Positions 34,260 through 43,673 of a DNA stretch of 64,000 nucleotides are shown here, piece after piece (the stretch's first letter is position 1; every line of letters begins with the position of its first letter). The translations under genes were made by a program, and so were the position numbers. Location of the stretch: assembly GCA_965220825.1 (NCBI GenBank), contig OZ244839.1, forward strand, positions 1,550,001 to 1,614,000, in the 5' to 3' direction. This DNA comes from G965220825 sp965220825. Its GTDB lineage: Bacteria; Pseudomonadota; Alphaproteobacteria; UBA828. The notes under the pieces are model-generated. The model was not told where the DNA came from. It ran no database searches and was given only the letters and a program-made list of their open reading frames with translations.

Positions 34260-37200
34260 ATGGCCATGACAGCCTCTCGCCCGCCCCGCCGCACCGGCGG
34301 CTCCGCCATGGCCGATGTCTTCGCCTTCGCCTCGCGCGCCGGGGCGCTTACGGCGCTCTGCATCGCTTCGGCCTTCTTTGCGGTTCCGAAGGCCGAAGCC
34401 GACATCGTTGTCCGGTTCTTCGACACCGGAAGCAATGAATCTGCGGCCGAAGCGTCCGGCAGTTTCGATTTGTCAGGATACAGCTCCAGCTTGCCTCGGG
34501 GTGTCAATAACCTGATTGGAGCGGAAGTTGCGGGAAACAGAGACGTTACCTACTGGATAGTAGCTACAGGAGGCAATTCCAGCCCATATAGGGCTCCAAA
34601 CGGGATCGCTCTTCAAAGAAGGGCCTTGGTCGACTATAGCGGAAAAACGAATTTACAATCCAATCTGGGAAGCTTCAGTGGCGATTTCAGAATATCGACA
34701 CAATACAAGATTTTAGGGAGTAATTCTGAATGGAACATTGGAGTCGACCTCGCCCGTGTGGACAACAACAATATAGCCAGTTTTTCCAACGATCGCGTGA
34801 CCTATCGGAAGTCTCTTCAGGATTTGCTGGGCGACACGGATTTTCATGTCGAGTTTATATTCGGCACGCAGAAGGTCATTTACACGACGAAGATGCCACC
34901 TGCCAAGCCGGAAGGTCTTAAAGCGACCGCGGGGAGTGCAAAGGTCACGCTGGCATGGGACGACCAGTCCGACGACGCGAATGTCGGCAGTTGGCAATAT
35001 CGGCAGCGCCCGAACACCTCCAATAGCTGGGGTAGCTGGACCGAGATTAAGAACAGCGGTAAGAACACCACGACGCACACCGTCACCACCGGACTCACCG
35101 ACGGCACGACATACAGGTTCCAGATTCGGGCGGTCGGCTTCGGCTTTGTCGGCGCCGAATCGGACGAGGTCACGGCGACACCGAACACGGTGCCGTCCAG
35201 GCCGACGATCCACAGCGTCGTTCCGGGTCGCCAGTTAATTCGTGTCACGGTCACAGCCTTGCCGGATGCGACCTCCTGGCAGGCCCGGTGCAGGACGGAG
35301 AACGGCACGTTCGGATCGTGGGCAGGCGCAAGAGATGCCGCAGACCCCGACAACAGCGACAACAGAGTCATTACAATATCGAGTCTTACCGACAACACGC
35401 CCTATATCTGCCAGGTTCGCGCGTTGAACGGGACCGTCGAGGGGATGGAGTCGGCCGAAACAACCAGCGCGACGCCACACACAGAACCCCCGGCGCCCGC
35501 AGACTTTGCGGCAGATCCGGGCAACGGGAAAGCGACGCTTCGCTGGACGGACCCGGAGAACGACAATATCACCGGGTACGAATACGCGCAGAAGACGGAC
35601 GGCGATTACGGCCCGTGGATTCCGTTCAAGGCGACGGAGGTGGCGGGCTCGAACGTCCTCCGCCACACCGTCACGAGGCTGACCAACGGCACCCAATACA
35701 CATTCAGATTGCGCGCCGTCACGGTGGCCTACAAGAATGCACGTTTCAACGAAGCGACCGCCACGCCGGCTGTGGTGCCCGGCGAGCCGCAGGGGTTCCG
35801 GCTGGAGCCGGGCAATAGAACGATCAAACTCGTCTGGAACGACCAGTCTGACGATCCTGTCACCATCGTCAGATGGCAATATATGGAGAAGATCGGCGAC
35901 GCCGCCTGGCCCTCCGCCTGGACCGATATTTCGCCTAGCGACAAGGACACCACGTCGCTCACCCTCGACCGACTCACCAACGGCACGGTCTATGGCTACC
36001 GCATCCGCGCCGTGGCGACGGGCAACCTGTACGGCGAGCGGAGCGACGACCGGTTCGCGACGCCGGCGGGGCCGCCGGTGGCGGCGACGCTGACCGCGAC
36101 GGCGGGCGCCAGGCGGGTCACGCTGTCGTGGACGCTTGCCGCGGACGCCAGCATCCAGAAGTGGCAGTATCAGAAGCTTCAGGGCACAGCGACGAATGCA
36201 AGCGATTTTGCCAACGTCGCATGGGACGAAATTGAAGGTAGCGGCGCAGCGACGCGGAGCCATACGGTCCGCGATCTCGAAGGCGACGTCACTTACAGCT
36301 TCCGCGTCCGCGCCATCGGCTATGGCGGCGACGGCGTGGCGTCGGACATCGCGACGGCGACAGCGGAGCCGGGACCGTCGGTGGAGGAGGAAAAGCGGGT
36401 TCTGAAACGGACGCTGGCGGCGGTGGCGCAGGCGACGGTGGCCGGTGCGGCGGACACCATCGGGCAGCGCTTCGATGCAGGGCCGGGGTCGCGTTCCCTG
36501 ACGCTGGCCGGCCGGCAGGTCGGCGGCTCCTATCGCGTGCCGGAGACGGCGGCTACGGCGGCCGGTCCTCGGGCGGGTGTTGCCTCCGATCCCCGGATTG
36601 CCGGCGGCGGCGCATACGACGATGTCGAGCGGAGGGTCGGCAATTCGTCATACGAGGTCGATGGCGACGCCCTGCTTCGGGGCAGCGCGTTCACCCTGTC
36701 GCTTGCGGGCGAGAATGCGGGCGCGGGCGGCCCGGACTGGACGGTCTGGGGCCGGGGCGACTGGCGTACTTTCGAGGGCCGCAAGAGCGGCGACCGCTGG
36801 GACGGCAAGCAATGGACCGGCTGGCTGGGTGTCGATGGGCGGCTGAACGAGCGGCTGATGGCCGGGGTGGCGCTGTCTCGAGGCGAGAGCGAGGCGGACT
36901 ACCGGTTGAAGCTGGACGAGGAGTTCGAGGGCCGTCTCGAGACGTCTCTGACGGCGCTCTGGCCCTATCTCCAGATGAAGGCGGCGGGTGGCGGCGCCGT
37001 GCGTCTGGTGCTTGGCGCGGGCACGGGTAAGGCGGAACACCGGAAGTTCGATGGCGAAGTGGAGAAGGCGGATCTGTCGCTGCTGGCGGGTTCGGTGAGC
37101 GGCCGCCTGCCGGTGGCGCGGCGCTCCGCTTTCACGCTGTCGGCGATTGGCGGCGCCAGTCTGGCGCAGATCGAGACGGACGGTCCGTCCTCGACCTCGA

Positions 37201-37832
37201 TCGGCGGCCTGACGGCGACGAGCTGGCGCCTCAACGCCGGCATGGAGGCCGAACATGACGGCTTCGCACTTGCCTCGAGCTCCGACTGGCAAGTCCGGCC
37301 GCGCGGCGCGCTGGAGCTTCGCCAGGACGGCGGCGACGGCGTGACGGGAAGCGGCATGGAGATTTCCGGCGGTGTGCGAATGTCGGCACCCGGCTCGCGC
37401 TTCGGCCTCGACGCAAGCGGCCACTGGCTGGCGCTCCACGCCGAAGACGACACGCGGGAACGAGGCGCGAGCCTGGAAGCGCGACTGAACCCCGCCGCCG
37501 ACGGTCGCGGCCTGTCGCTGGCGCTTGGCCCGGCATGGGGGCAGCAGCAGCACGGCGCCTTGGCAAGCGAACGGCTGTTCGACGAGGCCAGCGACGATGA
37601 CGCGCCGGAGCACCTGTCGCTGACCGCGCGCGCAGGCTATGGCGTGGCGGCGGCCGGCGGGCTTCTGACGCCGTTTACCGCCATGGCGTTCAGCGGCGAA
37701 TCGCATTCGCAGCACTACCGGACGGGCATCGGCTTCGCCCGCGGTGGCATCGACGCCGCCCTGACCGCCGGCCACCGCGCAGGCGGCGCGCCCGACACCC
37801 GCATCAGCCTGGACCTGCGTCTGCACTACTGA
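34260..37832 (+). CDS. autotransporter-like surface protein with five fibronectin-III-like domains
   Basis: 1190 residues. ATG 34260 follows GAAGGGGG by ten bases; a second Met (residue 17) begins a signal-like segment ending near residue 47 (PKAEA). Residues about 48-212 form an unrecognised beta-rich domain. Five fibronectin-III-like repeats follow (about 213-311, 312-408, 409-505, 506-607, 608-706), each with a Trp in strand B or C and the YxFxIRAV-like end. A helical linker (EEEKRVLKRTLAAVAQATVAG, split here) leads to a beta-barrel-like C-terminus (about 730-1190) of amphipathic strands ending in LDLRLHY, the aromatic terminus of outer-membrane barrels. I infer a type V-like secreted adhesin. 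The passenger 5' third is less GC-rich than the barrel half. Confidence 0.75.
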   Translation: MAMTASRPPRRTGGSAMADVFAFASRAGALTALCIASAFFAVPKAEADIVVRFFDTGSNESAAEASGSFDLSGYSSSLPRGVNNLIGAEVAGNRDVTYWIVATGGNSSPYRAPNGIALQRRALVDYSGKTNLQSNLGSFSGDFRISTQYKILGSNSEWNIGVDLARVDNNNIASFSNDRVTYRKSLQDLLGDTDFHVEFIFGTQKVIYTTKMPPAKPEGLKATAGSAKVTLAWDDQSDDANVGSWQYRQRPNTSNSWGSWTEIKNSGKNTTTHTVTTGLTDGTTYRFQIRAVGFGFVGAESDEVTATPNTVPSRPTIHSVVPGRQLIRVTVTALPDATSWQARCRTENGTFGSWAGARDAADPDNSDNRVITISSLTDNTPYICQVRALNGTVEGMESAETTSATPHTEPPAPADFAADPGNGKATLRWTDPENDNITGYEYAQKTDGDYGPWIPFKATEVAGSNVLRHTVTRLTNGTQYTFRLRAVTVAYKNARFNEATATPAVVPGEPQGFRLEPGNRTIKLVWNDQSDDPVTIVRWQYMEKIGDAAWPSAWTDISPSDKDTTSLTLDRLTNGTVYGYRIRAVATGNLYGERSDDRFATPAGPPVAATLTATAGARRVTLSWTLAADASIQKWQYQKLQGTATNASDFANVAWDEIEGSGAATRSHTVRDLEGDVTYSFRVRAIGYGGDGVASDIATATAEPGPSVEEEKRVLKRTLAAVAQATVAGAADTIGQRFDAGPGSRSLTLAGRQVGGSYRVPETAATAAGPRAGVASDPRIAGGGAYDDVERRVGNSSYEVDGDALLRGSAFTLSLAGENAGAGGPDWTVWGRGDWRTFEGRKSGDRWDGKQWTGWLGVDGRLNERLMAGVALSRGESEADYRLKLDEEFEGRLETSLTALWPYLQMKAAGGGAVRLVLGAGTGKAEHRKFDGEVEKADLSLLAGSVSGRLPVARRSAFTLSAIGGASLAQIETDGPSSTSIGGLTATSWRLNAGMEAEHDGFALASSSDWQVRPRGALELRQDGGDGVTGSGMEISGGVRMSAPGSRFGLDASGHWLALHAEDDTRERGASLEARLNPAADGRGLSLALGPAWGQQQHGALASERLFDEASDDDAPEHLSLTARAGYGVAAAGGLLTPFTAMAFSGESHSQHYRTGIGFARGGIDAALTAGHRAGGAPDTRISLDLRLHY

Positions 37833-38201
37833 CACGGCGTCTGTTTCTATTTTGCAGGTGCGCGAGTCTCCAGGCCCGCATGTTTTTTGTTGCCACCGCC
37901 GGTGACGGCCCTCCGGCCCGTTGCGGGCCGGGAAACCCGCGCACCGAAAGGGGTACGGCGGCCCGTAGAAACCCTCCACCTCCTCCGGTTTGCATGCCTT
38001 CCAAATCCACACAGAGCGCCTTCACCCGACAGGTTCCGCGTGCGAATCTTGTCATCGGATCATGGCCTGTGGCAGGGTGGGGGCTGCTCGCATCGCCTTG
38101 CATGCGTACGGAATGCACCCGATTCATCGCCGGATACGGCACCGCCTGCCCCTCTCCGCCGCTCTCTCCCGGGCGCCTCTGCAACGGGTGCGGGGCTGAC
38201 G
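37833..38201. other. 369-bp intergenic region with repeat copy B
   Basis: After the autotransporter stop comes repeat copy B (37858-37944) and then about 250 bp in which I see neither a convincing gene nor a hairpin terminator. An open frame of the hydrolase extends back to 37887, but that part is repeat-derived and rich in Arg and Pro, so I do not count it as coding. Confidence 0.5.
37858..37944 (+). repeat. dispersed repeat copy B (87 bp)
   Basis: Starts GTGCGCGAGTCT (37858-37869) and ends AAACCCGCGCAC (37933-37944), so both ends differ from copy A by one base. The internal order (CCAGGCCCGCATG, T run, CACCGCCGGTGACGGCCCTCCGG) is nearly identical to copy A. It lies in the same orientation as copy A, directly after the autotransporter gene, so A and B bracket that gene as direct repeats. 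Confidence 0.75.
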
Positions 38202-38996
38202 GTGGAGTTCCGCGTCGCCGGCGCCCGTGCCGTCGCCAACACGGGCGGACGGCCGTTCGATTCGGGCCTGCCCACCACCCTCTTCATCCACGGCGCCTCC
38301 TTCGACCGCACGGTGTGGAAGCTCCAAGCGCGCTATTTTGCGTGGCATGGCGGGAGCGTGCTGGCCGTCGACCTGCCGGGCCATGGCCGCTCCGAAGGCC
38401 CGCCGCGGGAGACGATCCCCGCCATGGCGGACTGGATCGTCGCGCTGATGGACGCTGCGCAGCTTACGCAGGCATCGCTGGTGGGGCACAGCATGGGCGC
38501 GCTGGTCGCGCTCGACGCCGCCGCCCGTCACGGTGCCCGCGTGCGGAGACTCGCGCTGCTGGGCGCCGCCGCCGCCATCCCCGTGAGCCCGGCCCTGCTC
38601 GATGCGGCGGCATCGAAGGACCGCCTTGCCATGGAACTGCTCACCGCCTGGGGCTACGGCCGGCGCGCGCGCTATGGCGGCCACCGGATGCCGGGGATGT
38701 GGATGACCACCGGCGGGCTGCGCATTCTGGAGCGTGCCGCGCCGGGGGTGCTCCACACCGATCTGGTGGCGACCAACGCCTATGACGGCGGCGAGGCGGC
38801 GGCCCGCGCCGTGCGCTGCCCGGCCCTCGTGATCATCGGCGAGCGGGACGTCATGACCAGGGCCAAGGCCGGCCACGCCCTCGCCGCTCTCATGCCTGAG
38901 GCGGAAACGGCGACCATTCCCGGCGCGGGCCATTTGATGCTGGACGAGGCTCCCGACGAAACGCTCGACGCGCTGAAACGCTTCTTCGTCGCCTGA
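38202..38996 (+). CDS. alpha/beta-hydrolase
   Basis: 264 residues if it starts at GTG 38202. The true start is uncertain; the frame stays open upstream into repeat copy B, which I do not believe is coding. The fold is clear: oxyanion-loop HGASFDRTVW, LPGHGRSEGP, nucleophile elbow GHSMGAL, acid Asp in GERDVMT and catalytic His in GAGHLML. It is similar in form to proline iminopeptidase, esterase or dehalogenase-type enzymes. Substrate unknown. Confidence 0.8.
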   Translation: MEFRVAGARAVANTGGRPFDSGLPTTLFIHGASFDRTVWKLQARYFAWHGGSVLAVDLPGHGRSEGPPRETIPAMADWIVALMDAAQLTQASLVGHSMGALVALDAAARHGARVRRLALLGAAAAIPVSPALLDAAASKDRLAMELLTAWGYGRRARYGGHRMPGMWMTTGGLRILERAAPGVLHTDLVATNAYDGGEAAARAVRCPALVIIGERDVMTRAKAGHALAALMPEAETATIPGAGHLMLDEAPDETLDALKRFFVA

Positions 38997-39148
38997 GCCG
39001 AGCGCGCCTCTGCGCGCACGCACGTCGCACCGGGCAGAAATTTTGCGCCGCCGGCGCCAATACCCGCCTGCGGCCCTTCACCCGACCGCGGCATTGGCGA
39101 TAGATTGTGCCTGACCGAGAGCCATTCCACCGTAGGGGACGGACCGCC

Positions 39149-40651
39149 ATGAAGATCGTTTTTTCCGGGATCGCGATACCTTCTTCGGGCGCGATCGTCG
39201 TCGGCGTTGCAGAAGACTTGGCGCTGGGCGAGACCGCCCGTGCGCTGGACGAGAGCACGGGCGGCGCGCTCGCCCGGGCGCTCGCGAGTGGGCGTTTCAA
39301 GGGGAAGCGGAACACGACCCTCACCCTTCTTGCACCCCATGGGCTCGAAGTGGACGCGGTGGTGCTTGCCGGGCTCGGGGACCCTGGCAAGATCGACGCT
39401 CGCCAGCTCCAGAATCTGGGTGGCGCCATCACCGGCCGGCTCAACGCCGCCGGCATGAAGCAGGGCGCCGTTGCCGTGGAGGCGGTGCCGGGCTGCGCGC
39501 TCGCGCCCGAGGCCATGGCCGCGCAGATCGCCTTCGGCGCACGGCTCGGGAGCTACCGCTTCGACAAATATCACACGAAGAAGAAAGACGAGGAGAAGCC
39601 GACTCTGGAGGCGCTGTCGCTCCTGTTGGACGATCCGGCGGCGGGCGAGGCCGCCTTCGCGCCCAAGGACCGGCTGGCGGACGGTGTCCACCTCACGCGG
39701 GACCTGGTCTCGGAGCCCGCCAACGTCAAATATCCCGATACTATCGTCGAGGACATCGAGGCCCTCTCGGAAGACGGTATCGACGTCGAGGTACTGGACC
39801 GGGACGCCATGGCGGCGCTCGGCATGGGCGCGCTGCTGGGCGTCGCCCAGGGGAGCGTGCGCGCGCCACAGCTCGCGATCATGCGGTGGAATGGCGCGCC
39901 CAACGGCATGGATCGCGCGCCCGTCGCCTTCATCGGCAAGGGAGTCACCTTCGATACCGGCGGCATCTCCATAAAGCCCTCACAGGGCATGGAAGAGATG
40001 AAATACGACATGGCGGGCGCCGGCACGGTGATCGGCCTGATGAAGGCGCTGGCGGGCCGCGCGGCGCGGGTGAACGCCGTCGGCGTGGTGGGTCTCGTCG
40101 AGAACATGCCGGACGGCAATGCCCAGCGCCCCGGCGATGTGGTGACCTCCATGTCGGGGCAGACCATCGAGGTGATCAACACCGACGCGGAGGGGCGTCT
40201 CGTTCTGGCCGATGCGCTCTGGTACACCCAGATGAACTTCAAGCCGCGCTTCATGATCGATCTGGCGACACTCACGGGCGCCATCATCGTGAGCCTCGGC
40301 ACCTACCGGGCGGGCCTCTTCTGCAATGACGACGAACTGGCGGATCGTCTCGCCGCCGCCGGACGCGACACGGGCGAGGAGGTCTGGCGGCTGCCCCTCG
40401 GCGAGCGCTACGACAAGGATATCGATTCCCAGATCGCCGACATGAAGAATGTCGGCAAGGGCCGGGAGGCCGGGAGCGTGACCGCCGCGCAGTTCCTGCA
40501 GCGCTTCGTGAACGACGTGCCCTGGGCCCATCTGGACATCGCCGGCATGGCCTGGGCGAAGCAGGGCGACGACCCGACGGTGCCGAAGGGCGCGTCGGGC
40601 TACGGCGTGCGGCTGCTGGACCGGCTGGTGGAGTCCCACTACGAGGCCTGA
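39149..40651 (+). CDS. pepA: leucyl aminopeptidase (M17)
   Basis: 500 residues from ATG 39149. The C-terminal catalytic domain has all M17 ligands: Lys264, Asp269 (GKGVTFDTGG), Lys276, Asp287, and Asp346/Glu348 within NTDAEGR (344-350). The N-terminal macro-like domain covers about residues 1-160. It removes N-terminal residues from peptides in the cytosol as a hexamer. The next gene, holC, starts 7 bp after the stop. The pepA-holC pair is a common arrangement in proteobacteria, which supports both calls. Confidence 0.95.
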   Translation: MKIVFSGIAIPSSGAIVVGVAEDLALGETARALDESTGGALARALASGRFKGKRNTTLTLLAPHGLEVDAVVLAGLGDPGKIDARQLQNLGGAITGRLNAAGMKQGAVAVEAVPGCALAPEAMAAQIAFGARLGSYRFDKYHTKKKDEEKPTLEALSLLLDDPAAGEAAFAPKDRLADGVHLTRDLVSEPANVKYPDTIVEDIEALSEDGIDVEVLDRDAMAALGMGALLGVAQGSVRAPQLAIMRWNGAPNGMDRAPVAFIGKGVTFDTGGISIKPSQGMEEMKYDMAGAGTVIGLMKALAGRAARVNAVGVVGLVENMPDGNAQRPGDVVTSMSGQTIEVINTDAEGRLVLADALWYTQMNFKPRFMIDLATLTGAIIVSLGTYRAGLFCNDDELADRLAAAGRDTGEEVWRLPLGERYDKDIDSQIADMKNVGKGREAGSVTAAQFLQRFVNDVPWAHLDIAGMAWAKQGDDPTVPKGASGYGVRLLDRLVESHYEA

Positions 40652-40658
40652 ACGCCCC

Positions 40659-41108
40659 GTGACGGAGATCGCGTTCTACCAGCTGCGCCATACGCCTCTC
40701 GAGAAGGCGCTTCCCAAGCTGCTCGAGAAGGTGTTGGAGAGCGGCCGCCGCGCCGTCGTCCTCGGCGCGACCGACGAGCGCCTCCGCGCACTCGACGCCG
40801 CGCTCTGGACCTACGATCAGGGCTCTTTCCTTCCCCATGGGACCGCGGCCGGCGGCCGCGCCGACCGGCAGCCCGTTCTGCTGACGACCGACGGCGCGAA
40901 CCCGAACGGCGCCACCGTCGCCATCGCCGTGGACGGCATCCTTCCCGACGACATCGAGCGCTTCGAGCGCTGTCTCGACATGTTCGACGGCAGGGACCAG
41001 GCGGCCCTCGAGGCCGCGCGCGAACGCTGGAAGAACCACCGCGACGCAGACCGTCCCGTCGCCTATTGGGAGCAGACACCCGCCGGCAAGTGGGAACGCC
41101 GCGCCTGA
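40659..41108 (+). CDS. holC: DNA polymerase III subunit chi
   Basis: 149 residues from GTG 40659. It matches HolC in length and in features: EIAFYQLRHTPLEKALPKLLEKVL at the N-terminus (shown as its first helix), LDAALWTYDQGSFLPHG, QPVLLT and a C-terminal KNHRDADRPVAYWEQTP-like segment. Chi links the clamp loader to single-strand binding protein at the replication fork. It follows pepA by 7 bp and is likely co-transcribed. Confidence 0.93.
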   Translation: MTEIAFYQLRHTPLEKALPKLLEKVLESGRRAVVLGATDERLRALDAALWTYDQGSFLPHGTAAGGRADRQPVLLTTDGANPNGATVAIAVDGILPDDIERFERCLDMFDGRDQAALEAARERWKNHRDADRPVAYWEQTPAGKWERRA

Positions 41109-41121
41109 TCCCGGGGCGCCG

Positions 41122-42339
41122 CTACTCCACGGGCTCGAGGCGCAGAAGCGCGCCCTCGGGATGGTCGGTCAGCAGGTAGATCAGCCCGTCCGGGCCCTGG
41201 CGGACGTCCCGGATGCGCTCCTCGAGGTCTTCCAGAAGCCGTTCCTCCACCGTCACGCGCCCGTCCTCGACCACGAGGCGGACCAGGAGCTCGGCGGAGA
41301 GCGCGCCGGCGAAAAAGCTCCCGCGCCATGCGGGGAAGCGGTCGCCGTCATAGATCATGAGTCCCGAGGGAGAGATGGACGGCACCCAGTAATGGACGGG
41401 CTGGGCCATGCCCTCCTTGTGGCTTCCCTCGCCGATGGAAAAGCCCATATAGCTCCGTCCGTGGGTGATGACGGGCCAGCCATAGTTCACGCCGGACGTA
41501 ATCAGATTGAGCTCGTCCCCGCCCTTGGGGCCGTGCTCGATGGCGTAGATGCGCCCCGTCGCGCGCTCCAGCGCGAGGCCCTGGGGGTTCCGGTTTCCAT
41601 AGGTGTAGATTTCGGGCCTTGCGTCCGCGCGGCCCGTGAAGGGGTTGTCCGGCGGCACGGTGCCGTCGTCGCGCAACCGCAGGACGGAACCCGCCGGGTC
41701 GTCGAGGGCTTGAGCGCGGTCGGCATCGCCACGCTCGCCTGTCGTGACGAAGAGATGGCCGTGGGCAAACAGCAGGCGGGAGCCGAAATGCCGCCCGCCG
41801 CCGTCCCGCGGCAAGGCGACATAGAGCTCCTCCGTCTCGAGCAGGCGGTTGTCGCCGAGCCTGCCGCGGGCGACGGCGGTTGCCGCACCGCCCGGGCCCG
41901 GGCTCGCATAGGAGAGATAGACCAGCCCGTTCTCCGCGAAGTTCGGATGGAGCGCCACATCCAGCAGCCCGCCCTGGCCTTTCTCCCGCACCTCCGTCAC
42001 GCCTGCGACCGGCTCCGGCTCCAGGCGTCCGCCGGCGATAATGCGCAGGCGGCCGGGCCGCTCCGTCACCAGCATGCGCCCGTCGGGCAGAAAGGCGAGC
42101 CCCCAAGGGTGCTCGAGCCCTTCCACCAGCACTGCGACGCGGAAGCGGTGCAGCGCCGATTCGTAGACGCCGGCCGTCTCGCCCGCGCCGGGCGTCGGCG
42201 CGGCGGCGGCGAGGAGAAGCGCCGCTGCGAGCAGAGCCCCGCGCAGCGCACGGCGCGGGGCTCTGCTCGATCGAATGGCGTCGGTCTTCAAGCTGCGCCC
42301 CCTCCCCGCGGCGGATGCGCCAAGCGGCGCCGCCTCCAT
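41122..42339 (-). CDS. PQQ-type soluble glucose/aldose sugar dehydrogenase-like exported protein
   Basis: 405 residues from ATG 42339; the longer frame runs back into repeat copy C and was not used. A signal peptide (about residues 30-58, ALLAAALLLAAAAPTPGAG) precedes a six-bladed propeller typical of the GSDH/YliI family, with HPWGLAFLPDGRMLVTERPGRL, DVALHPNF and the later NPQGLALE and EHGPKGGDELN segments. In this family the propeller binds PQQ and oxidises sugars or aldoses in the periplasm. No PQQ synthesis genes are nearby. It converges on holC with a 13-bp gap. Confidence 0.82.
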   Translation of the reverse strand: MEAAPLGASAAGRGRSLKTDAIRSSRAPRRALRGALLAAALLLAAAAPTPGAGETAGVYESALHRFRVAVLVEGLEHPWGLAFLPDGRMLVTERPGRLRIIAGGRLEPEPVAGVTEVREKGQGGLLDVALHPNFAENGLVYLSYASPGPGGAATAVARGRLGDNRLLETEELYVALPRDGGGRHFGSRLLFAHGHLFVTTGERGDADRAQALDDPAGSVLRLRDDGTVPPDNPFTGRADARPEIYTYGNRNPQGLALERATGRIYAIEHGPKGGDELNLITSGVNYGWPVITHGRSYMGFSIGEGSHKEGMAQPVHYWVPSISPSGLMIYDGDRFPAWRGSFFAGALSAELLVRLVVEDGRVTVEERLLEDLEERIRDVRQGPDGLIYLLTDHPEGALLRLEPVE

Positions 42340-42393
42340 CAGATTACACGACGGCCGCCGTCGCACGCGACGGGCCGGTACCTGTTTTTTTAG

Positions 42394-42470
42394 GTGCGCG
42401 GGTCTCCAGGCCCGCATGTTTCTTTGCCACCGCCGAAGACGGGCCTTCGGGCGGTTTCGCATGGGCCGGG
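42394..42470 (+). repeat. dispersed repeat copy C (decayed)
   Basis: Keeps the left end GTGCGCGGGTCT (42394-42405) and CCAGGCCCGCATG, plus a shortened inside (CACCGCCGAAGACGGGCCTTCGGGC). The right inverted end is not recognisable. It sits in the 170-bp gap between the divergent sugar dehydrogenase and thiolase genes. Confidence 0.6.
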
Positions 42471-42509
42471 GATTGGCTTAAGCTGGGGGCCGCTTCGGGA
42501 GAGGGTGTC

Positions 42510-43673
42510 ATGAGCGTCTGCATCGTCGGTTGGGGGCATACGCCGTTCGGCAAGCGCGACGACGCCGATGTCGAATCGCTGGTCCTCGAAGCCGCGTCCG
42601 CCGCACTCGCCGATGCGGGCATCGAGCCGGAAGAGGTGGACGAGATCGCCGTCGGCAGCACCGGGCGGCTTGCGGAGCAGGTCTTCCCCTCCTCGCTTCC
42701 GCTCCAACTCGACGACCGCATGCGCTTCACGCCGGCCACCAATGTGGAGAACGCCTGCGCCACCGGCAGCGCGGCGGTCCACCGCGGGATGCTGTCGATT
42801 CGCGCCGGCGGGGCGCGCTTCGTCCTGGTGGTGGGCGTCGAGAAGATGACCGGTGCCAGCCGCGAGGAAGTCGCGCAAAACCTCCTCAAGGCCTCCTATG
42901 TCAGGGAGGAATCCGATATTTCCGGTGGCTTCGCCGGCGTCTTCGGCCTCATCGCCGACCGCTACTTCCAGCGCCACGGGGACAAGTCGGACGCACTCGC
43001 CACCATCGCCGCAAAGAACCACAGGAACGGCACGAAGAACCCCTACGCCCACTTCCGCAAGGATCTGGGCTTCGATTTCTGCCGCACGGTTTCGGAGAAG
43101 AACCCGCAGGTCGCCGGCCCCTTGAAGCGCACGGACTGCTCGCCGGTCTCCGACGGCGCGGCCGCCCTGGTGCTGACCGACCTGGAGACGGCGCTCGCCA
43201 TGGAGAAGGCGGTGGTCTTTCGCGCGGCAAGCCATGTCAACGATTTCCTCCCCATGAGCAAGCGCGACGTCGTGCTGATGGAAGGCTGCTCGGAAGCGTG
43301 GCGCCGCGCACTGGACGGTGCGGGCGTCGCACTGGACGATCTGGACTTCGTGGAGACCCACGACTGCTTCACCGTGGCCGAGCTGCTGGAATATGAGGCC
43401 ATGGGCCTCTGCCCCCGGGGCGAGGGCGCACGCGCCGCCCTCGAAGGCTGGACCGAGCGGGACGGCAAGCTGCCGGTCAACCCGTCGGGCGGACTCAAGT
43501 CCAAGGGGCATCCCATCGGCGCGACCGGCGTCTCCATGCATGTGATGAGCGCCATGCAGCTTGCAGGCGAAGCGGGCGACATGCAGCTTCCGCGCGCGAA
43601 CCTCGCGGGCATCTTCAACATGGGCGGCGTTTCGGTCGCCAACTACTGCTCGATCCTGGAACGAATCCGCTAG
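42510..43673 (+). CDS. thiolase-family acyltransferase
   Basis: 387 residues from ATG 42510, after GGGAGAGGG. Thiolase features: nucleophile Cys83 in VENACATGSAAVH, and a C-terminal GGLKSKGHPIGATG with the catalytic His. THDCFTVAELLEYE also fits the SCP-x/acetyl-CoA acetyltransferase branch. It probably joins or cleaves acyl-CoA chains in beta-oxidation-like steps. The ThDP enzyme gene follows on the same strand 89 bp later, so they may be co-transcribed. It lacks the second active-site Cys signature of biosynthetic AtoB, so its exact substrate is open. Confidence 0.85.
   Translation: MSVCIVGWGHTPFGKRDDADVESLVLEAASAALADAGIEPEEVDEIAVGSTGRLAEQVFPSSLPLQLDDRMRFTPATNVENACATGSAAVHRGMLSIRAGGARFVLVVGVEKMTGASREEVAQNLLKASYVREESDISGGFAGVFGLIADRYFQRHGDKSDALATIAAKNHRNGTKNPYAHFRKDLGFDFCRTVSEKNPQVAGPLKRTDCSPVSDGAAALVLTDLETALAMEKAVVFRAASHVNDFLPMSKRDVVLMEGCSEAWRRALDGAGVALDDLDFVETHDCFTVAELLEYEAMGLCPRGEGARAALEGWTERDGKLPVNPSGGLKSKGHPIGATGVSMHVMSAMQLAGEAGDMQLPRANLAGIFNMGGVSVANYCSILERIR

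Noticed and set aside
37887..38201. N-terminal extension of the alpha/beta-hydrolase reading into repeat B
   Set aside because: The extension lacks a signal or domain, begins inside repeat-derived DNA and shows Arg/Pro-rich composition typical of non-coding GC-rich frames.
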